A program made the position numbers and the translations under genes. DNA of 64,000 nucleotides from Antilocapra americana (lineage: Eukaryota > Chordata > Mammalia > Artiodactyla > Antilocapridae): contig ML662442.1 in assembly GCA_007570785.1 (NCBI GenBank), positions 30,825,681 to 30,889,680 of the forward strand. Reading direction: 5' to 3'. This document shows, piece by piece, positions 37,528-49,272 of this stretch (positions within the stretch are counted from its first letter, which is position 1; the number at the start of each line of letters is the position of its first letter). Below the pieces are notes generated by a model. It was given only the letters and a program-made list of their open reading frames with translations, was not told the DNA's origin and ran no database searches.

Positions 37528-37739
37528 AGTTTTTGGTGGTTCAGATGGCAAAGAATCTGCCTGTAATATAGGAGACCTGGCTTTGATCCCTGGGTGAGGA
37601 AGATCCTCTGGAGAAGGGAACGACAACTCATCCCAGTATTCTTGCCTGGAAAATTCCATGGGCAGAGGAGCCTGGAGGGCTTCAGTTCATGGGACTGCAA
37701 AGAGTTGGACACAACAGAGTGGCTGACACTTTTCACTTA
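37528..37739 (+). repeat. Bov-tA SINE
   Basis: ttcagatggcaaagaatctg, ggagacctggctttgatccc and gttggacacaacagagtggc. Confidence 0.93.
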
Positions 37740-40577
37740 AGGGTCTTAATATTTCTGTGGCAAATGTAATCACCTCTAAGAGAAAGCCAAAGGCTATTAA
37801 TTTAAAACTTGATTGCATAAATAACCCCCTGAAACTGTGTTTCTCCAAGGCTTCTTTTCCTCAACTTGATCCCATCTGGAAGAACATCTCTTGAAGATGA
37901 GAGTCAGGAGACCATCCTAAGGCACTTAGAATTGCAGGATGTGCTCCCTGAGCCCATAGAAAGTGAATGTGCCTGGGGTAAATGATCCAGTCTCTCTGGA
38001 TCTCAGTTCCTTCAATACCTCTCAGAATTGTCAGGAATAAATTAAGTTAGAGGCCAAAAAAAAACAAAAAAAAACTTGATTAAAAAAATACAAAGTAAGG
38101 TTTTAAAATGTTATTTACATTAAAAAAAAGTCTGATTGGGTAACATTGATCAACAGACGCTTCAACCAGTGACTGAAATGTTGATGGGAAGAGTCCTGTG
38201 AGTGAGAAAGAAATTATTATCCTGCAGACTACTTCCAGGTCATATGGGAAAATGCAACTTTATAATGGAGGGATCAAGTTGTAATTTCTGGAAGTCACTG
38301 ATCATTCTTGACATCATTCAAACATGGGGCGATAATAACAACAGTAATAATAAATGCATCTTGTTGTGATACAATTAGCAGTACAAGGCACTCTGAGGTA
38401 CCTTTATCAAAACATTTAGCTTGAGTCTAATCACAGTTGTAGGTCTAACTCAGGTTTATACTCCGGGTGCTGGTGCCAGTAAAAGGCACACCACTCAGAA
38501 GCAGTAACTCAACTTAAAATGTGAGCTGTGTCACCAGATAACTGAATTTGACTTCCTTTCAGGAAAATGAAATGTATGTTGGTGGGGATCAGCGGTAGAC
38601 TAAAAGTGACTTAAGAGATGTAATAACTAACTGCGATGTGTGACCCTTGTTCGGATCCTTGTTTGAACAAACCAATAGTCCAAAGACACGTTTAGGTTAA
38701 CAGGGGAAATATGACTTGAGTATTAGATGATATTACGATATTACCATTAGTATTTTTAGGTGTGCTCAAGCCACTGTGGCCATGTAAGAAAATGTTAATA
38801 GATGCAAATGAAATCTTCAGGGAGAAATGCCATGAAGTCTTTAATATACTTTAATACCTCAGGGGAAAAGCAGTGTGTGTGTTAAGATCTTAATAATATA
38901 GCACAGTAACTGTAGCAAAGAGGATGAAAAAGGAAAAGAAGAAAGATGGTTTGGGGGGAAGAAAAAGGAATTTCCTACCCAAAAGGCAAGAGAGTCTTAA
39001 AGATTTTTGACCCTTCTGAGCTATCACTGACAGCAGGTAGAGGGCCATTTCTTTGTTGAGTTGAGTTACCTTCTATTCTAGACTCTTGGCAAAGCAGCGG
39101 CTTTCTAAGGGCAAGTGGAAAAAAAGGCAAACCGTGGTCCATGTAATTCTCACAGTAAGCAGCCTCTATTCTAAACTCAGAGCAGGAGCAATCCAATAAA
39201 CAGATCTCATGTTCCAGTGGGCCCATGAACTATTATGTCTCATGAGCTATTATGTCTCAATAGTTTCCTCCTTGGGACTGAAATCAACAGTTACATCGGT
39301 TTCAATCCGAAGGGAACCTGCTTTTGTGAAAGCAATAAGAAAGCTGCATTAAACCTACTCAGCCACCTAAAAATTTAAGTGAGACCCACAGAAATGTTTA
39401 CCATTTTCCCTGTAGGAAATTTTATATACTGGCACTCGAAACTGAACTGGACTTCATAACTCATAACCTTTAATATTCACTGGTCTTGATGTTCATCAGA
39501 AATAAAAGTGAAATAGTTGTTTTTTCTTTTTCCTTTTTTCAAGAATAGAGTGCTCCATAAAAATCATTTACACACAACCTCTAGGTATATTCATGAAACA
39601 CTGTTATGAAATGGAGCCATACAAAATTAAAATGACTATATACAAACATACAAAAGACAAAGACATTTCTGCAAATATGGGGAATTAAGTCTTCCCTGGA
39701 GACAGTTCATGAAAACTAGATAAATAGATTAAAGAGAAGTGGCATTAAACAGTCAAGGCATATAGGACTCTATGGCTTGACACAGTGCTAAGGTCACAAT
39801 ACCTAAACCATCCCCAAATGATCTTCAATGTAAAGCAGGGCCCTGCTGTCCTCAAGGTATAAACATCTGCAGACCTTAAGGGACCAGACTCACCTGGCCC
39901 AAACCGGTATACCACCTGCTCCCCTGTTCTCAAGACTGCCAGCACCTAACATGGCAGCTCTGCCAGTGTTGTTTGGAAAGGAGTCTCAGATTCCCAGCCC
40001 CTTTCAGAGTTGAATTTCTTTATTTTCTTGAACACATGTAAGGTATCTCTGAGGACATCACAATAGTCACGTATGCAATTTCCTCTAAAAACACTTAAAT
40101 GACTACTACCCTTCACCTCATTCCCTCAGACCTCAGCCACAGCATTCATGCACTGACTCAGGAAATCTGGAAATAGTTGTCAGCCAGGCACTTTACTTGG
40201 TGCTGGTGGTGACTAAAAAGCCTCCATTACTTTCCTGCTTTCATGAATCTTAGACTTTCCTCCTCTTTTTCTACCATCAACTGCCCCTCACCCCATCCCA
40301 AGCTAGGATTCAGTTTGAATTTACTTCCACATTGGGTTAAAAACCACCATGTGTTTTTTTCCCCTCATCAACTGAGTCTCTTCCATTCCTGAACCCTTTA
40401 AGGTGAAAAACTATTTTTTTTTTAATTTTATATACAAAGCAGACAGTGAACATCTGGAAGATGGTATCAATGTGACTCTTCAGTTGCAAAAAGGCAAAAT
40501 TACTAGTCTTTCTTATTCCAGACCTGAAAGTCTGGCAATAGTTTTCCTTTCATCTTTAATGCCTTTGAATATACTAG

Positions 40578-42235
40578 AAGTTCAGTTCAGCCCAGTTGCT
40601 CAGTGGTGTCAGACTCTTTGCAATCCCATGGAGTGCAGCTCGCCAGGCTTATCTGTCCATCACCAACTCCCAGAGCTTACTCAACCTCATGTCCATCAAG
40701 TCAGTGATGCCATCCAACCATCTCATCCTCTATCGTCCTCTTCTCCTCCTGCCTTCAATCTTTCCCAGCATCAGGGTCTTTTCAAATGAGTCAGTTCTTC
40801 TCATTGGGTGGCCAAAGTATTAGAGTTTCCGTTTCAGCATCAGTCCTTCCAATGAACACTCAGGACTGATTTCCTTTAGGATGGACTGGTTGGATCTCCT
40901 TGCAGTCCAAGGGACTCTAAAGAGTCTTCTCCAACACCACAGCTCAAAAGCATCAATTCTTCGGCTCTCAGCTTTCTTTATAGTCCAATTCTCACATCCA
41001 CACATGACTACTGGAAAAACCATAGCTTTGACTAGACGGACCTTTGTCGGCAAAGTAACGTCTCTGCTTTTTAATATGCTGTCTAGGTTGGTCATAGCTT
41101 TTCTTCCAAGGAGCAAGTGTCTTTTAATTTCATGGCTTCAGTCACCATCTGCAGTGATTTTGGAGACCCAAAAATAAAGTCTGTCACTGTTTTTACTGCT
41201 TCCCCATCTATTTGCAATGAAGTGATGGGACCAGCTGCCATGATCTTAGTTTTCTGAATATTGAGTTTTAAGCCAATTTTTTTCACTCTCCTTTCATTTT
41301 CATCAAGAGGCTCTTTAGTTTCTCTTCACTTTCTGCCATAAGGGTGGTATCAACTGTGTATCTGAGGTTATTGATATTTCTCCTGGAAATCTTGATTCCA
41401 GTTTGTGCTTCATCCAGCCTGGCATTTTGCATGATGTACTCTGCATAGAAGTTAAGTAAGCAAGGTAACAATATACAGCCTTGACATACTCCTTTTCCAA
41501 TTTGGAACCAGTCTGTTTTTCCATGTCCAGTTATAACTGTTCCTTCTTGACCTGCATACAGATTTCTCAGGAGGCAGGTCAGGTGGTCTGGCATTCCCAT
41601 CTCTTGAAGAATTTTCATAGTTTGTTGTGATCCACATAGTCAAAGGCTTTGGTGTAGTCAATAAAGCAGAAGTAGGTATTTTTCTGGAACTCTGTCATTT
41701 TTTCAATGATCCAACAGATGTTGGCAATTTGATCTCTGGTTCCTCTGCTTTTTTAAAAAACCAGCTTGAACATCTGGAAGTTCATGGTTCAAGTACTGTT
41801 GAAGCCTGGCTTGGAGAATTCTGAGCATTACTTTACTAGCGTGTGAGATGAGTGCAACTGTGTGATAGTTTGAACATTCTTTGGCATTGCCTTTCTTTGG
41901 GATTGGAATGAAAACTGGAATGACCTTTTCCAGTCCTGTGGCCATTGCTGAGTTTTCCAAATTTACTGGCATATTGAGTGTAGCACTTTCACAGCATCAT
42001 CTTTTAGGATTTGAAATAGCTCAACTGGAATTCCATCACCTCCACTAGCTTTGTTCATAGTGATACTTTCCAAGGCCCACTTGACTTCACATTCCAGGAT
42101 GTCTGGCTCTAGGTGAGTGATCACACAATTGTGATTAACTGGGTCATGAAGATCTTTTTTGTACAGTTCTTCTGTATATTCTTGCCACCTCTTCTTAATA
42201 TCTTCTGCTTTTGTATGAGTTCCTCTATTTTAAAT
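40578..42235 (-). mobile_element. BovB (RTE) LINE, 3' 1.65 kb (longest copy)
   Basis: Reverse-orientation copy, 3' tail at 40578 (gttcagttcagcccagttgc). Reverse-transcriptase remains lie in different minus frames: 41703-41972 has VIPVFIPIPKKGNAKECSNY, the early RT region; 41283-41618 has TCLLRNLYAGQEGTV and GVCQGCILLPCLLNFYAEY; 40820-41116 has the C-terminal FELWCWRRLFRVPW region. Frameshifts separate them, and the GVRQGC motif has changed to GVCQGC. Endonuclease region absent. Non-functional. Confidence 0.95.
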
Positions 42236-42944
42236 CCATATTTTCAGACTTTCTGTTTACAAACAGCAGTTGGACTAGACATACAACTGGAGCACTTTGT
42301 CTTGTTCAGGTTGTGATTCTCAGCTAGAGTCAGCTCTGAGTCTTCAACCACAGGGCAGGAACTGGTTCCCCACTGCCTTCTCACCCTATCCTCACTTGGC
42401 ACCCATTTCCGACCAAACACCCACCATAGGCTGGCTGCTCTTCACGACACCAGGCTTCTCATGGACCTTGCTTTCTCACGGCAGGAAGACAGACAACAAA
42501 AAAAAGTATAAATTACTCTATTAGAAGATACAAAGTGCTCTAGAGAAAACTGCAAGCAGGGAGTAGGGCATGGAGAAGACGAGAGGGCTAGGTGGTTAGG
42601 GCTGGTCTCTTTCCAAAGGCAAGGTCTGAAAAAAGACTGACGGGGAAGGAAGTCTTGTGGACATCTGGGGACAAGCCTGTTCCAGGCAGAGGGAGCAGCA
42701 CATGCAGAGTCTCTGAGCTAGGAGCCTGATACCACCGAGAAATAGGGAGAAAGTCAGTATGGCTGGGAACATGGAGTGTGGTAGAAAACGAGGTCCAAAA
42801 GGTATGGGGGAGGCAGAACAAAGGGTCCCTGTATGTGTCAAATTAATAGTAAAAAACAGTTATGATTAGTAAGGTAGCTGTGATTTATTGAGTTGTCTGT
42901 GCTAACAACAAGTCCAAGTAGGTATTGTGTATTATCTCCTTACC

Positions 42945-43062
42945 TAGAGGAGGGCATGGCGACCCACTCCAGTATTCTTGCCTGGAAAATCCCACGGACA
43001 GAGGAGCCTGGTGGGCTACAGTCCATGGGGCTGCAAGAGTCGGACATGACTAAGCACAGGAC
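42945..43062 (+). repeat. Bov-tA SINE, 5' truncated
   Basis: gaggagggcatggcgaccca to gtcggacatgactaagcaca. Confidence 0.92.
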
Positions 43063-44358
43063 ATTATCTTCTTAAAATTTCAAAACAACTGGTTGCTCTA
43101 CTATGCAGAGATTTGACTTCATTATTCAGGACAGGCAGAGCAGTGAGTCCAAAACTCTCTAGGAAATAGTTCCCTTACCAAGTCCCTCTCCCCTGTCCCA
43201 TAACGCCACTGCCTTAACATGACTAAAATCTTTGCTACATGCTGCAGTTAATTTCCCCTTGCACCTGAAAAATAAAAACCTAGTTTCTTATGTCAAATGT
43301 CTTGCTTATTTCTAAGCTGTGGTTTTTAATAGGATTTTCTAGTCTGTTCCGGTACCCTAAGGTGAAAGGGTTCAACTTAGGAAAAGTTGGTAAGTACAGT
43401 TCGAGACACTTCAGAGTTCAAATCCTGTTTTAATAACATCCTTCGATGTGTTTAATTAATCCTTCAGCACAGCCTTTTCTCCCCTGAAATAAATGGTATA
43501 ACTTAAAGTTTCAGGGTGCCAGTTACGGATTCACTTACTAGTGCCTAAAGACATCTGTTCTGGTGGCCACCCTCCCTTCTTTCTGCTGCACTTGCATTTA
43601 GAAGGCGTCCTGACGTACAGAAATAAGCATGCCAAGAGAGCTGGGCTTGCGAAACAGAGTTAATTAGCGGAAGCATCAGATGTACCTTCATAGAGAACTT
43701 TGGTAGACCCTTCATTACTTAGTTTCGTCTAAGGGGGACCATTTGAAAATATCCCCTAAATAAAATGACACCATTTAGTTCAACTTGAGAAACACTGATC
43801 TGTCAGGCACTACGAAGATAAAGACAATCCCAGTCACTGCCCTCCAGAACTTAAGAGTTCACCACGCTGACCAAATAGCAGACCTTCAAGATGAAGGAAA
43901 ATCTGCACGCACTGATGCAGAAGGTGCCCGAAGAAACTCAGGACTACTTTTTAAAAAGCCATTCACCCAAAACATCAGCTGTCCCCTGTTGAACCAAACG
44001 TAAAGGACAAATGGCTTAAAAGCAGAACTTCTGAAAGTAAAAAATTAGAGTTGGGCAGAACTATAATCAATTTTTCTGTATCTAATTGTATGCTTACAAG
44101 TTTCCTCAGAGTTTAACTGCTTATTTTTATTCTTCTAATACTTAAATCACAAGAAGGAACTCTTTTAATATCCATTTCCAAATATTTTGGTGAAGAGAGA
44201 ATCAGGGATTTTTAGTTAGGAATTCATCAATTCCTCACATGAATAAAAGATATTTTATTGCACAAAACTGATAATCAAGGTAATAAGACCTAAGCCCAAG
44301 CCTATGGATTTATACAAACTGAATCAATGCTAATGATCAACATACACCTGACATTACT

Positions 44359-44555
44359 GTTGTTGTTTTAGTCACTAAGTCATGTCGGATGCTTTTGCCA
44401 GGCTCCTCTGTCTATGGGATTTCCCAGGGAAGAATACTGGAATTGTCATTTCCTTATTTCCTTCTCCAGGGGATCTTCCCGACCCAGGGATGGAACCCGC
44501 ATCTCCTGCATTACACTGAGATTCTTTACTGCAGAGCCACCTGGGAAACCCCAAA
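44359..44555 (-). repeat. Bov-tA SINE, rearranged
   Basis: gttgttttagtcactaagtc, gccaggctcctctgtctatg and cagagccacctgggaaaccc, with loss of the caaccccatggactg segment. Confidence 0.9.
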
Positions 44556-44727
44556 TGTGATATTATATAAAGTCAAAATCATGTGAAACAATCTGTGGAA
44601 ATACTTAACTTTAGTTAAGCGGGTCCAGAGGAGCAGTTCATAAGGAGTAAAAATCAGCCCATATTCTGCTTATCAAGCCCTAATGCCTGGGGCCTGCCTG
44701 GCAGTGAATACAGAAGAATGAACTTAC

Positions 44728-44757
44728 CAAAAAAAAAAAATATATATATATATATAG
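44728..44757. repeat. A-run followed by (TA)n microsatellite
   Basis: Short A run, then about nine TA steps. A second AT-rich patch (ataatatataatatatata) is at 44990-45035. Confidence 0.9.
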
Positions 44758-45061
44758 CAAAAACAGCACATAGGCAAGTAGCAGTCTTACAAAGGAACCA
44801 GTATAGCTTCAGGGGTCACCAGACTCTGGCTTTTTTAAAAAGATGAATAATTTCATTGACTAGGTTTCTAAATATTCAGATTAATTTATCACATTTATTT
44901 CCTGAAACAACATAACACATAAAAGTCTGATATTAAGTTGTCTATGACACAGATGGTAGTAAAACTTTATCATATTATCATTATACAGTATTATATATGT
45001 TATAATAATATATAATATATATATTATTAACATTATACAGTATCAGATATTTCCACCATCT

Positions 45062-45205
45062 CAAAGCTGATTTGAATCAGAATTACCTGTGGGAACTTTT
45101 TAGAATCCCATTTTCCCAGGCCCCACCCATTGGATGTTCTGATTCACAGTATGGGTTTGGGGCTTTACAAAGCTTCTGGAGACAGTGGTTATCAGGCAGG
45201 TTGGG
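45062..45205 (+). mobile_element. MER5A-type DNA transposon fragment
   Basis: gaatcagaattacctgtggg, caggccccacccattgga and ttctgattcacagtatgggt follow the MER5A consensus. Confidence 0.65.
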
Positions 45206-46043
45206 AAGCCAAGAAGCACCAGACTAAGCTGCCTTCAAAAACAATGATGGTAAAATGCAATAAACAGAGTCTTCTCAACAAAACCAGATTCATGCTAAGG
45301 CAAAAGTCTTACTTCTTAAACATTAAGAGTACTAATATCCCTGAAGATCTATACAGCTTATACCATACAACTTATACCCAGTAGCATATTTCAAAACCTA
45401 AAATGGATTTGCATGCTTAAATTTGTGAAAACTTGAAAAACAGGTGATCAAGGGCTAATCCAAAATACCAAAGATGTGAGAGATACTCAAAAATCATTGA
45501 TTATGCCTCTTCACTCAAGAGATATCAGAACTCGAGTTCTTCGATTTTTTTCAGTAAATATGCCAAATCTAAGTTTCACTTCTTTTATGATTGAATACCT
45601 ATGCCTTCATTGGATCTTTTAATGTCCTAAATATACAGGATTCTTCATGGGAGCATGACATCTTCTTCCAACAATTTTGTGCAGTGAAGTATCAAATGTG
45701 AAACTCTAAGAATCTAAGCAATCACACTACTTCCCAGAGACTGCTCTATAAAGCATCCAGCTAACAGTCTGGATGCCATATAACATCTAAAAAAACTGCA
45801 TTTGGAAAGATGGTGACAGCTGTGGCCAGACTAGTATAGGAACACGTTGCTGGATCTATTCATAGATGTACAACACTGAAGGTGCACCTTCAAACAATGA
45901 CCCGAGAAACATTTCCTAAGGGCTTAAAACACCCATGATCAAAATCCTATAATTTAATAAAAGCACACACATTTATCAATATTTTACAACATTCCTAACA
46001 TTCTGCTACAGTGCCAAGACAAGTTTTGTCTAAACTTCAGGGT

Positions 46044-46068
46044 TGTTTTTTTTTTCTTTCTTTCTTTC
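46044..46068. repeat. T-run and (TTTC)n microsatellite
   Basis: Poly-T followed by ctttctttctttc. Confidence 0.85.
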
Positions 46069-47028
46069 CTAACAAATAGGTATGTAAGCTAATTTAGGAA
46101 CCAAAACCAACATCTTGAGTATCAAAATTTCAGACTGAGAATACAGAGTTCAGTGATCAAAATGCCTGCCTTTGGTTTAGCTTTGATTCTAGTCCCATTA
46201 GAAAACACGGAGTGGGAGGCCGTCAAAATATTCTGGATAGATGCACTGCCATTAAGTCATCTGAGTTGCAGAGGGGCCAAAGTCAGGCAGGAGGGAAATC
46301 ACTAGAAAACTCCGCAGAAAGCTGCCCCTCGCAATCAATAAACTAAATTTCAAGGATTTGCCTACAGCTGGTAAAACGGCTTACTGCTTTCATCTGCTGG
46401 ATAAGCAGCAGTAAACTCGCCGGTGGGATAATTAGGTCCAACCTGAAGGCAAGGACCAGGTCCAGAGAACGATTAGCCAGGTCGGGAGACTAGCTCAGAC
46501 ACCCAAGAAGAAGCCGAGCCACACAGTTCCAAGTCGGGGCTCAGCAGCACACTCTAGAGGGGCGGCCTGTTTGGGGCTGCCGGCTTCCCAGGGCGGACCT
46601 CGGGAAATAATTTCCCAACCATCAGTGCCAGCCAAAAACTTTAACACGCCGCGCAGGGACGAGAGGCGGCCGGCTGTGGGCAGCTCTGTCAAAAGGTTTG
46701 CGAGGCGCTTCCCCCGCTAGCATCCTCTTCCTAAGGCTGGGGTCTTCAGCTCGCGACCCCCGGGCCATGTCACTTCTCAAGGGGCCCGCGGAGTCAGGAA
46801 GTCTGGAAACCAGCTGAGGCGGGAGAGAGAAAGTGGGGAGGCGCGCAGTGTCTAGGGGCGAAGGAAGGAGTTTGGTGGGGAGCGACCGGAATGCTCTAAC
46901 TTATTTTTGACCCGAGCCGCCATCGGCCGGAGAGAGCAGGACTCCAGGCGCAGGCTGCGACTCCGACTTCCCCACGCACGCCGTCCCTCCAGGCCCAGCC
47001 CGCCGCCCGCCGGACGCGCTGCACTCAC

Positions 47029-47140
47029 CCAGCTCCTCCGCCCGCAGCCAGAGCGGCGCGGAGACCGCGAGCAGCAGGGCCAGGAGGCCGCGCCGGACAG
47101 CCCCCGCCTGCGCGCAGCCGCCGCGGGCCCCGGCCACCAT
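47029..47140 (-). CDS. DCBLD1: DCBLD1 exon 1, coding part (signal peptide)
   Basis: First coding exon of discoidin, CUB and LCCL domain-containing protein 1, a type I plasma-membrane protein related to DCBLD2/ESDN and the neuropilins. It encodes residues 1-37 plus one base of codon 38. The start codon at 47140 sits in a strong initiation context (GCCATGG) inside the CpG island. The peptide begins MVAGARGG, has two arginines, then a hydrophobic core (LLALLLAVSAPLWL) and a small-residue site before AEELG. That is a classical signal peptide, probably cut after residue 34. The exon ends CTGG|gtgagt, a consensus donor, leaving phase 1. The match to mammalian DCBLD1 is from memory of the family, but the frame joins perfectly to exon 2. 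The reading frame stays open for 166 codons upstream of this ATG, so the start is chosen by context and by the signal peptide immediately after it. Confidence 0.93.
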
Positions 47141-47225
47141 GGCCCCGCCGGGCGCCAGCTTGGCAGGCTCGGCTTCCCCTTGGCGCGCGCCGCGCCGCCG
47201 CCGCCGCCCCGGCCGGCCGCCTCCT
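47141..47225 (-). other. DCBLD1: Probable DCBLD1 5' untranslated region
   Basis: GC-rich sequence between the start codon and the inferred initiation zone. It is rich in CCG/GCC runs (47190-47230), so a structured leader is likely. It has no in-frame stop relative to the annotated ATG. The upstream boundary is an estimate from the position of the CCAAT box. Confidence 0.4.
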
Positions 47226-47281
47226 CCGCGGCCGAGCGCAGCGCCTGGACTGGGCGCAGCCGCGGCCGGGCACCGAATCTC

Positions 47282-47293
47282 ATTGGGGCGGCC
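47282..47293 (-). promoter_or_regulatory. CCAAT box overlapping a GC box, putative DCBLD1 core promoter
   Basis: On the minus strand the sequence reads ggccgccccaatgag: a CCAAT pentamer (NF-Y type) directly next to a GC-rich Sp1-like element, about 145 bases upstream of the start codon. In TATA-less CpG-island promoters, CCAAT boxes usually lie 60-100 bases upstream of initiation, so I infer initiation at roughly 47180-47225. The start site itself is not visible in the sequence. Confidence 0.5.
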
Positions 47294-47689
47294 CCGGGCC
47301 CAGCCCGGCGGGGGCGTCTCCTGCCCCGCCCCGCACGCCGGCCCCCAAGGAGGAAGTGGCTCCCGGGTGGCGGCGGGCCGCCGGGGTGGAGGCGCACCGG
47401 GCGCTCCCAGCAGACGCTCCCTTTTTCCTCCGCCCCTCCTCCCGGTGCACGTGAACCTGGGAGCCCTGAGGACTCCGGGCGGGGAGACCCGCCCCGAGCC
47501 GCACTGTGCTCGGGGCGTCCCCAGAGTGCCGGAGCAAGGGGTGGGCGCGCCGCCTACTCTCCTCCTGCGCGTTGCTAAGCCCACGGGGGTGAGCATGTCT
47601 TTGACAGCAGCAATGGGGGAGACTTGAAATATTGTCACGGTAGGATGATGGTGGTGACAACATCCAGTTCAAGTTCCCTCATTCATTCA

Positions 47690-48285
47690 TTGAGAAGTTA
47701 CTAGGTTTCAGAAGTGTGCCTTCCAGGCATGGCGTTAAACCCTCGTTGACACTTGGCAGACATTAAAAATAATCAGGCAAGTATGCAATGCAAATTGCAA
47801 TCCTAGACAAAGGGCGCCAGAGGAGTACACCCAGGAAGGTCTAATTAGATGGCTGGAGTCGAGACTGCAGGTAGGAATTAGACACGAAATGCTTCACTTA
47901 AAAAGTGGCATCTAAGCTGAGGCTCGGAAAGTGAATGGGACTCGGGAAAGCTGAAGGCGGGGGGCAGGAGAACTTACCTGCTGCGCAGAAGAGCCGAGGG
48001 AGGAAAGGGCCTGAGTGAGGGGAGCAAGACGAACAGGTGAGTTCAAGGCCGGGGGTGGGAAGCCAGAGTACCGAGCAGGGGCCGAACGCCGAGGGCCTGG
48101 AAGGATATTTAAACTTCATCCTCGGAGCAAGGAGCAGCCACGGAGTGTTCAGACGAGAGGAAAGACCTGATCCGATTATCTGGCGGGTGGGGGAGGACAA
48201 TTTGGAGGAGGGGAGAATCACAAGGCTATTAGCGAATAGCTGGGTGGGAAAGAGGTAGTGGAAGTGAACGACGACAGATTGAATA
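47690..48285 (+). repeat. Ancient dispersed repeat next to the CpG island, CpG-retaining
   Basis: Order of phrases (gagaagttactaggtttcag, ggcatctaagctgaggctcg, gtgagttcaaggcc, gatatttaaacttcatcctc, aggaaagacctgatccgatt, aatcacaaggctattagcga) follows a long, well-known mammalian interspersed repeat whose family name I will not guess. It is unusually rich in CpG for such old DNA. Confidence 0.5.
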
Positions 48286-48299
48286 CACATTTTAAAGAC

Positions 48300-48480
48300 T
48301 GACGCCTCCAGATCGCTAGACCTCAGCTCTTCTCACTACCGTTCCGCGCGCTGCGGGTTTCCTGGGTAACAAGCAGTCCCAGTTAACACCTGCGGAAGCC
48401 GGGAGGCGGAAGTATTGGGGCGGGGGGGCGGGGTACCAATAGCGTCCCTAAGGTCCCGTATCGGTCTGTCACGCGCTTTT
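48300..48480. promoter_or_regulatory. Second CpG/GC-box cluster, possible distal promoter or enhancer
   Basis: Contains ccgttccgcgcgctgcgg, a GC-box run ggggcgggggggcggggt (48417-48435), an adjacent accaata (CCAAT-like) and cgtatcggtctgtcacgcgc. It lies about 1.2 kb upstream of DCBLD1 exon 1 and is separated from the main island by the repeat at 47690-48285. No exon is recognisable beside it. Confidence 0.4.
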
Positions 48481-48777
48481 TGGATACCCCCGATAGAGTC
48501 TGTTCACACATGCATTCCTTTTTTCCTCTATGTTTTAACTAAATAAAGTTAGTCGAAACTTCCAATGAGATTATCTTTGGGGCTTTGTTTTCTGGAAGGC
48601 AGCAGAACTTAGAGGAAAGAATTTAGGCTTAGAATTGGGGTTGATCCAAGTCTGGCTCTCAGATCAGCCACTGACTGGGACTGATTCTCCCTGGGCTTCT
48701 CTTCACTGGGGAGTATAATACCCAACTGTCCTGGCTGTCACAAAGACAAGATAAAATATGTATAAGAAGTTCTAGCA

Positions 48778-49272
48778 TACTTCCCTGGTGGTCCAGTGGT
48801 TAAGAATCCATCTGCCAATGCAGGGGACATGAGTTGGATCCCTGGCCCGGGAAGATTCCACATGCCGTGGGGCAGCTAAGCCCTGGGGCCACAACTACAG
48901 AAGCCCTTGTGATGTGCTGTGCTTAGTCGCTCAGTTGTGTCCAACTCTTTGCAACTGTGGCCCGCCAGGCTCCTCTGTCCACTGGGATTCTCCAGGCGAG
49001 AATACTGGAGTGGGCTGCCATGCTCTCCTCCAGGGGATCTTCCCAACCCAGGGATCAAACCCAGGTCTTCCACATTGCAGGAGGATTCTTTACCATCTGA
49101 GCCACCAAGGAAACCCAAGAATACTTGAATGGGCGGCCTACGCCTTCTCCAGGAGATCTTCCAGGGCCCAGGAATAGAACTGGGGTCTCCTGCACTGCAG
49201 GCGGGTTCTTTACCAGCTGAGCTCCCAGGAAAGCCCCACAGAAGCCCTTGGGCAGCCACAAGGAAATAAAAA
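48778..49272 (+). repeat. CHR-type SINE interrupted by a Bov-A dimer
   Basis: 48778-48911 reads acttccctggtggtccagtg, gcccgggaagattccaca and ccacaactacagaagccctt. After the inserted Bov-A, 49239-49272 resumes at agcccttgggcagccacaag and ends aaataaaaa. The insertion is flanked by acagaagcccttg on each side. Confidence 0.88.
48912..49238 (-). repeat. Dimeric Bov-A/Bov-tA SINE
   Basis: First unit 48912-49117 (cttagtcgctcagttgtgtc to gccaccaaggaaaccc), immediately followed by a second, shorter unit (gaatacttgaatgggcggcc, caggagatcttccagggccc, agctgagctcccaggaaagc). Both are in the same orientation. Confidence 0.88.

Larger units (their letters stand above)
46650..47620. promoter_or_regulatory. 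CpG island over DCBLD1 exon 1
   Basis: A dense run of CpG dinucleotides with very high G+C and no recognisable SINE or LINE, in contrast to the AT-rich repeat-filled flanks. It covers exon 1, its 5' untranslated region and the first bases of intron 1. Such islands mark constitutively unmethylated promoters. No TATA box is visible. Long open frames on both strands here (for example 46907-47578 plus and 46852-47397 minus) come from the low frequency of stop codons in GC-rich DNA and are not annotated as genes. Confidence 0.9.

Noticed and set aside
46907..47578. Long plus-strand open frame (223 codons) and others in the CpG island
   Set aside because: Composition is almost entirely Arg, Pro, Ala and Gly, as expected when GC-rich DNA lacks stop codons. 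No domain, no splice logic, and it overlaps the DCBLD1 promoter and exon 1 in antisense.
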